Source: Sphingomonas oligophenolica
GTDB taxonomy: Bacteria > Pseudomonadota > Alphaproteobacteria > Sphingomonadales > Sphingomonadaceae
Length of the DNA: 64,000 nt
Assembly (NCBI RefSeq): GCF_006438955.1
Contig: NZ_RCZK01000001.1
Span: 62,001-126,000 of the forward strand
Direction of reading: 5' to 3'
Part shown: in pieces, positions 59,624 to 64,000 of the stretch
How the letters are laid out: every line of letters starts with the position of its first letter
Position numbering within the stretch: position 1 is the stretch's first letter
Program-made: the position numbers and the translations under genes
The notes under the pieces: model-generated
What the model was told of the DNA's origin: nothing
The model's database searches: none
What the model saw: only the letters and a program-made list of their open reading frames with translations

Positions 59624-59812
59624 TCAGCGCTCGCGTACCGCGCCGCCGGGGCCGCGGTCAGCCTCGGCAGCCTTTTCGCCACCCGCTGACGCCGCCGCAT
59701 CGACCGCCGCGCCGCCCGCGGCATCACCGCCGCGCGCCTGGGCTTTGCGCCGTCGCAGATTGGCGCGGAGCGCCGCCGCCAGCCGTGCCGCCTTGTCGTC
59801 CTTGCTGTCCAT
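59624..59812 (-). CDS. small basic/Ala-rich protein, hypothetical
   Basis: 62 residues starting MDSKDDKAARLAAALRANLR then RRKAQARG, a pattern I associate with small sphingomonad proteins of unknown role. The remainder is Gly/Ala-rich and poorly informative. Convergent with aminopeptidase P, 35 bp apart. Confidence 0.55.
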   Translation of the reverse strand: MDSKDDKAARLAAALRANLRRRKAQARGGDAAGGAAVDAAASAGGEKAAEADRGPGGAVRER

Positions 59813-59891
59813 TCCCTGGCCCTACCCGGCCCACCCCCGCCTTGACAATGCGACGTGCGTCGTCTCTAGGCCCCCTTCGCCGTTTGGCAGT

Positions 59892-59966
<75 letters not shown>

Positions 59967-59970
59967 TTTT

Positions 59971-59992
59971 TCAATGACTTAACGGTCATTGA
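59971..59992. repeat. perfect dyad downstream of tRNA-Thr
   Basis: Arms TCAATGAC and GTCATTGA with a TTAACG loop. It follows the tRNA after a T-run (59967-59971), so it is not a standard terminator in either direction. The gap up to the Rieske gene (277 bp) otherwise shows at most one 36-residue frame. Confidence 0.55.
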
Positions 59993-60134
59993 TGGCCCTC
60001 CGCGGCCGTCAGAGTAATCCCCAACCAATCACTTGGCCTATCCGGCCTGTCGACGGACCGTTCCCATGTCGGGGCGGGGCGAGCCAGAGGGTCTCGTCTG
60101 CGCCCCGGCGAACCACACCGGTGCGGCCAGACGT

Positions 60135-60245
60135 TCACTCGACAGTCTCCTCCTGCTCGCTCTCGCGGCCTCTCTCCGCCGCGATCCAACCGTCCAGCGC
60201 CTGGTTCGCCTCTCCCAGCCAGTTGTCCACGTTAGCGTCGCCCAT
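60135..60245 (-). CDS. possible 36-residue protein, hypothetical
   Basis: MGDANVDNWLGEANQALDGW then IAAERGRESEQEETVE. The composition is acidic and plausibly helical with a regular stop. Its ATG (60245) overlaps the Rieske start on the other strand by two bases, which is unusual. GAGGATGG lies upstream as a weak ribosome site. I could not tell whether it is translated. Confidence 0.3.
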   Translation of the reverse strand: MGDANVDNWLGEANQALDGWIAAERGRESEQEETVE

Positions 60246-60621
60246 GGCCATCTACCATCCTCAGTTGCTTTTTGCCGCGACTCCTGCCGGCGTCACGCTC
60301 GGCCCACTCGACCTGATCCCGGACGGCAAAGCGCTCAATTTCGTGTTGCAGATGAAGGCCGGGCGATTCCACGGCTTCGTCGTGCGCCGCGGCGACGCCG
60401 TCCACGGCTATGTCGACCGCTGCCCGCACGCGGGCGTGCCGCTCACTGCGACGCTCGACGATTATCTGACGCCCTCGGGCGAGCTGATCGCGTGCAACTG
60501 GCACGGCGCGCTGTTCACGATCGACAGCGGGCTGTGCGTCGGCGGCCCGTGCGGCGGTCAGCGGTTGACGCCCTGGCCGGTCGCGGTGGTGGACGGAACG
60601 ATAATTACCGCTGCCGCGTAG
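60244..60621 (+). CDS. Rieske [2Fe-2S] domain protein
   Basis: 125 residues. The cluster ligands are CPHAG and CNWHG, C-x-H and C-x2-H as in Rieske ferredoxins. It is a stand-alone domain without the large oxygenase part, so likely an electron carrier or a nitrite-reductase-small-subunit-like protein. No partner gene is adjacent. Confidence 0.88.
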   Translation: MAIYHPQLLFAATPAGVTLGPLDLIPDGKALNFVLQMKAGRFHGFVVRRGDAVHGYVDRCPHAGVPLTATLDDYLTPSGELIACNWHGALFTIDSGLCVGGPCGGQRLTPWPVAVVDGTIITAAA

Positions 60622-60642
60622 CGGCCTTCATGGTTGATTCGC

Positions 60643-60850
60643 GCAAAGGCGGGAAGGCGCGAATAGAAGGAATTTCGCGCAGAGGCGCAGAGGGCGCGGA
60701 GGTGTAGTACCTTGGGTTTGAGATACCGACCGCCAGACCTCCTTGAAACGTTTGCTGCCGCGCGATCCGCCGCGCCGCCCGACACCTCTCCGCGTCCTCC
60801 GCGCCTCTGCGCGAACCAGCCCTTTTTCTTCGCGTCTTCGCGCCGTCGCG
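60643..60850. repeat. Family R6 inverted repeats
   Basis: Left arm 60672-60700 (CGCGCAGAGGCGCAGAGGGC) and right arm 60783-60815 (CCTCCGCGCCTCTGCGCG), with further weaker arms outside. They fill the 241-bp gap between convergent Rieske and FMN-oxidase genes. No coding seen. Confidence 0.75.
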
Positions 60851-60862
60851 TGAACCGACTTG

Positions 60863-62023
60863 CTAAACCCGCACCGCCCCCGCCTCGCGCACCTTCGCGA
60901 TCGTCGGGTAGCCGTTGACCGCCATCATCAGGTCCGCCTCGGCGAGGATGCACTTCAGCACGTGCGCCGCCCCCGCCGCGCCATCGAGCGCCAACCCGTA
61001 GCTATACGGCCGCCCCACCCCGACCGCGCGCGCACCCAGCGCCAGCGCCTTGACCACGTCGCTGCCCGACCGAACCCCTGAATCGAACAGCACTGGCATC
61101 TCGCCCGCCACCGCGACCACGCCCGGCAGCATGTCGATCGCCGCGATCCCACCATTCGCCTGCCGTCCGCCGTGGTTCGAGACGTAGAGCGCATCCGCGC
61201 CGGTATCGATCGCGCGCCGCGCGTCGTCGGGGTGGCAAATGCCCTTCAGCACGATCGGCAATTTGGTGAGCGATTTCAGCCATGCCATGTCATCCCATGT
61301 CAGTACCTTGCCGAACAACCGTCCCCACAGCCCGATCGCCTCGGCCATATTCTCCTTCACCGGCTTGCCGAGCAGCCTTTGGAAGACGGGGTCGCCAAAG
61401 TAATTCTCGAGCACATGCCCGCGCAGCTGCGGGAAATTGCCGGTGTTGAGATCACGCGGTCGCCAGCCGGTGACCCAGGTATCGAGCGTCACGACGATCG
61501 CCTTGTACCCCGCCTTCTCCGCACGCGAGACGAGGCTGGCCGCAAGGTCCTTGTCGCGCGGGGTATAGAGCTGGAAGAAGCCCGGCGTGTCGCCCGACGC
61601 CGTCAACACATCCTCCAGCGGATCGTTGGACAGCGTCGATGCGCAGAGCGGCACGCCGGTCGCCGCGGCGGCCTCAGCAGCGGCGATATCGCCATGGCCG
61701 TCCTGCGTGCAGATCCCGGTGACCCCGATCGGGCACATGAACAGCGGCGTGGGGAGCGTCATCCCGAACAACTCGATCGACAGGTCGCGCGCCGCGCTGT
61801 CGACCATCATCCGCGGCACCATGCCCCAGTGATCGAACGCCGACCGGTTGCGCTCCTGCGTCACTTCGTCGCCGCAGCCCCCCTGGACGTAATTCAGCAC
61901 ATAAGGCGGCATCGCCGCCTCCGCGCGGCGGACCAACGTCGCGAAATCGACCGGCACCTTGGGCACGACACCGCCGAGCCCCGCGCCGTAGATCAGGTTC
62001 TGGTAATCGCCGTAATGCGGCAT
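60863..62023 (-). CDS. FMN-dependent alpha-hydroxy-acid oxidase, lactate 2-monooxygenase-like
   Basis: 386 residues from ATG 62023 with GAGAGG upstream. The active-site histidine is in SNHGGRQ, with the FMN phosphate region DSGVRSGSDVVKALALGARA. The N-terminal GGCGDEVTQERNRSAFDHWG resembles lactate 2-monooxygenase rather than LldD. It probably oxidises lactate or a similar 2-hydroxyacid. The upstream frame to 62176 is not coding. Confidence 0.9.
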   Translation of the reverse strand: MPHYGDYQNLIYGAGLGGVVPKVPVDFATLVRRAEAAMPPYVLNYVQGGCGDEVTQERNRSAFDHWGMVPRMMVDSAARDLSIELFGMTLPTPLFMCPIGVTGICTQDGHGDIAAAEAAAATGVPLCASTLSNDPLEDVLTASGDTPGFFQLYTPRDKDLAASLVSRAEKAGYKAIVVTLDTWVTGWRPRDLNTGNFPQLRGHVLENYFGDPVFQRLLGKPVKENMAEAIGLWGRLFGKVLTWDDMAWLKSLTKLPIVLKGICHPDDARRAIDTGADALYVSNHGGRQANGGIAAIDMLPGVVAVAGEMPVLFDSGVRSGSDVVKALALGARAVGVGRPYSYGLALDGAAGAAHVLKCILAEADLMMAVNGYPTIAKVREAGAVRV

Positions 62024-62130
62024 AGGGGCATCCTCTCTCGCGTGGTTGCCGACTTTATGCGCGGTCGGCGCGGTGGATGCCACCATCGGTATAGCGCGGT
62101 TCGGGATAGCGGCGCTGACCGCCCCAACGA

Positions 62131-62165
62131 AAAAGGCCGACCTCCCCGGGGAGGCCGACCTTTTG
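62131..62165. terminator. bidirectional terminator-like hairpin
   Basis: Inner stem CCTCCCC/GGGGAGG and outer AAAAGG/CCTTTT, separated by a symmetric CCGA/CCGA bulge. A-run and T-run flanks make it usable both ways. It sits between the DUF4167 gene end and the start of the oxidase gene, so it probably ends the DUF4167 transcript. Confidence 0.78.
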
Positions 62166-62186
62166 GTCATCAGCAAATCGCAACGA

Positions 62187-63059
62187 TCATTCCGCGGCGG
62201 GCGGCACCTCAGGCGAGGCGCGCACTACGCGGCGGCGACGCGGCCTGGGCTCGTCGTCCGAATCATTGGCAGCGGGCGACCCAAGCGACGGTGGCAGTAC
62301 GTCCGCAGCAATCGCTGCCGGGGCATCGTCCTGCTCCTTGCGTGGGCGGCCCCGGCGGCGCGGCGCGGGAGCCTCGTCGCTCTGGCTCGTTCCCTCCGGC
62401 TCGGCGCTGCGCTGGCTGTTGGCATTCCGGCTCATGCCTTCCTGCGACGACTGCTCGTCACGCACGCCATGTTCGCGACGCGGGCGCTGCGGGCGATCGT
62501 CATCCTGGTGGCGGTTCGTGCGCTGACCATCGGCACCGTCGTCGCGCGCGCCATCGTTGCGGCTCACCGCCTCGCGATTGTCGTCGCGATCGCGGCGTGG
62601 CCCCCGTGCCGACCGGTCGGCGTCCCGATTATAGTCGCGCGCGCCATCCCGGTTGGTGTCGCGATTGCCGTCGCGCGCATTTTGTTCTCCTGCGCGGGTC
62701 GGTTCACCCTCGTTATTGTTGTTGTCGTCGTCGTCGTCGCCGTCGAGATCGAACGGCTGCTGGCGGCGCGGCTGGTTGTTGTCCTCGAACCGGCTGCGCG
62801 TGTCGGCCAGCACCCGGAAGTAATGATCCGCATATTGCAGATAATATTCGATGTTGACGCGGTCGCCGCTCATCTGCGCGTCGCGGGCGAGGTTCTTGTA
62901 CTTTTCGTACAATTGATTAGCATTGCCGCGCGCACGACTGTCGATGCGGTTGCCACTGTCGGTGCGGCCCCCGCCGCCGCTTCCGCCGCCTTGGCGCGGA
63001 TTGCTGTTGTTGTTGCCGCCCCGACCGCGACGGCGGCCGTTCTGCCGATTGTTGATCAA
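62187..63059 (-). CDS. DUF4167 domain protein, RNA-binding-like
   Basis: 290 residues from TTG 63059, with AAGGA 8 bp upstream; the family usually begins INNRQNGRRRGRGG. The conserved folded part is NANQLYEKYKNLARDAQMSG then RVNIEYYLQYADHYFRVL (about 45-90). The rest is very low complexity, Asp/Asn/Arg-rich, with RRRGRPRK near the end. Function unknown. prmC is next upstream, the usual alphaproteobacterial order. Confidence 0.9.
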   Translation of the reverse strand: MINNRQNGRRRGRGGNNNSNPRQGGGSGGGGRTDSGNRIDSRARGNANQLYEKYKNLARDAQMSGDRVNIEYYLQYADHYFRVLADTRSRFEDNNQPRRQQPFDLDGDDDDDNNNNEGEPTRAGEQNARDGNRDTNRDGARDYNRDADRSARGPRRDRDDNREAVSRNDGARDDGADGQRTNRHQDDDRPQRPRREHGVRDEQSSQEGMSRNANSQRSAEPEGTSQSDEAPAPRRRGRPRKEQDDAPAAIAADVLPPSLGSPAANDSDDEPRPRRRRVVRASPEVPPAAE

Positions 63060-63320
63060 GCCATTGTCCTTAGCATCAAAACCAAAACTGGCCTTGCTCC
63101 CGGTTACACGGTGCAAACCTCCGGGCGTCGGGGCGAGTACGCTACGCACTCGGTTCGAGCCTTGCCATTGCCGCCGGACTGCAGCGGAATCATGACGCGG
63201 AGGATATGCGGGCCATCGCCCAATTCAACCCAAATTGTTGAAGTTGCGTGCCCCGGCTTTGTCCTTAGCGGGCAGGACGCCGTTTCCACAAGCGAAATAT
63301 CGGCACCCGTCGAATGGATG

Positions 63321-64000
63321 TCAAGGCGTGGCGACAAGGCAACGGTCGCGCCCGCCCAGATCGTGGTGCAGCGCGACCGACAATCCCGCCGCGGCCAGCA
63401 TCGCCCCGACCGCTGCAGCCTGGCGATACCCGATCTCGATCACCGCCGCGCCGCCGGGTGCGATCAGTCGCGACAGCATGGGAACGATCGCGCGATAGGC
63501 GTCGAGCCCGTCGACGCCTGCAAACAGCGCGCCTGCGGGCTCGTGCCCCGCGACCTCGGCGGGCAATGCCTCGCCGGTCGCAATATAGGGCGGGTTTGCG
63601 AGGACGAGGTCGAACCGGTCGTCGATCCCTTCGGCCCAATCACCCACCACGAACGCGGCCCGCGCCGCCAGCCCCAGGTTTTCGGCATTACTCCGCGCAT
63701 AGCGCAGCGCCGTCTCCGACGAATCGACCCCGAGACCCGAAGCACCTGGCCATTCATCGAGCGCCGCCAGCAGCAGCGTGCCCGGCCCCGTCCCCAGATC
63801 GAGCACCCGCGCCGGGGCGCGATCAGCGAAATGGTCGCGCGCAGCGAGAATCAGCGTCTCGCTATCGGCGCGTGGCACCAGCACACCCGAACCGACGGCG
63901 ACGTCGATGGTCCAGAACCCACGCGTACCGGTGATGTATGCAACCGGCTCATGCCGCGCCCGCCGCTCGACGAGATCGGCGAACCCCGCCGGAACCGCGC
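63321..64000 (-). CDS. prmC: peptide chain release factor N5-glutamine methyltransferase, 5' end outside window
   Basis: About 226 residues seen; the N-terminus lies beyond the window. HEPVAYITGTRGFW is followed by VLVPRADSETL, the SAM loop VLDLGTGPGTLLLAAL and the catalytic NPPY (LVLANPPYIA). It methylates the GGQ glutamine of release factors. Followed by a 261-bp leader region and the DUF4167 gene, with no gene seen between. Confidence 0.93.
   Translation of the reverse strand, partial: AVPAGFADLVERRARHEPVAYITGTRGFWTIDVAVGSGVLVPRADSETLILAARDHFADRAPARVLDLGTGPGTLLLAALDEWPGASGLGVDSSETALRYARSNAENLGLAARAAFVVGDWAEGIDDRFDLVLANPPYIATGEALPAEVAGHEPAGALFAGVDGLDAYRAIVPMLSRLIAPGGAAVIEIGYRQAAAVGAMLAAAGLSVALHHDLGGRDRCLVATP

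Overview
This is a GC-rich chromosomal window with alphaproteobacterial gene content. It most resembles a yellow-pigmented Sphingomonas or close relative (Sphingomonadaceae). Pointers are a crtY/crtI/crtB carotenoid set, an Atm1-type ABC exporter very like the Novosphingobium protein, the alphaproteobacterial DUF1013 (TrcR) and DUF4167 proteins, DUF1192, and a TCA-cycle gene supercluster. The genus is inferred from gene content only. No phage, IS element, CRISPR array or rRNA operon is visible.

Layout. 1-1100 holds the 3'-truncated end of an M16 peptidase. 1286-6676 (minus) is a tight operon xseB-ispA-coaD-cyclophilin-queA-EF-hand protein-tgt-small membrane protein, several joined by ATGA overlaps. 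6782-12027 carries an aldehyde dehydrogenase, an acyl-CoA ligase, a small membrane protein and a membrane GGDEF protein. 12177-14994 has a ParE-type toxin-antitoxin pair downstream of clpA. 15166-19772 has DUF1192, a quinone oxidoreductase, trcR, an MBL-fold hydrolase and a Tat-type dienelactone hydrolase. 19853-31937 (minus) is a TCA supercluster: sdhB, thioesterase, zapE, acyltransferase, mdh, a GIY-YIG nuclease, sucD, sucA, odhB, lpdA. 32030-36000 has a DJ-1/PfpI protein, topoisomerase IB, an MscS channel and a secreted protein. 36049-41453 has putA, a MaoC hydratase, a thiolase and a flavin-type stress protein. 41671-45761 is a single-chain type IIG restriction-modification gene broken by a frameshift. 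45849-51818 has pyrC, ygfZ, an M3 peptidase and atm1. 52103-57104 is the carotenoid region, interrupted by LOG and PAS genes. 57179-64000 has a GNAT, aminopeptidase P, tRNA-Thr, a Rieske protein, an FMN 2-hydroxyacid oxidase, a DUF4167 protein and partial prmC.

The most striking non-coding feature is a set of at least six families of extragenic palindromes. Nearly all occur as inverted pairs between genes, and they sit at six junctions of the TCA cluster. One pair encloses a 98-residue GIY-YIG nuclease gene, looking like a palindrome-plus-nuclease element analogous in layout to REP/RAYT systems. That is the best candidate here for something undescribed.

Most genes are central metabolism, tRNA modification and envelope functions. 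The accessory content is limited to the GIY-YIG unit, the toxin-antitoxin pair, the broken type IIG enzyme, the acyltransferase and the secreted protein. Family calls rest on motifs read by eye; no database search was possible.
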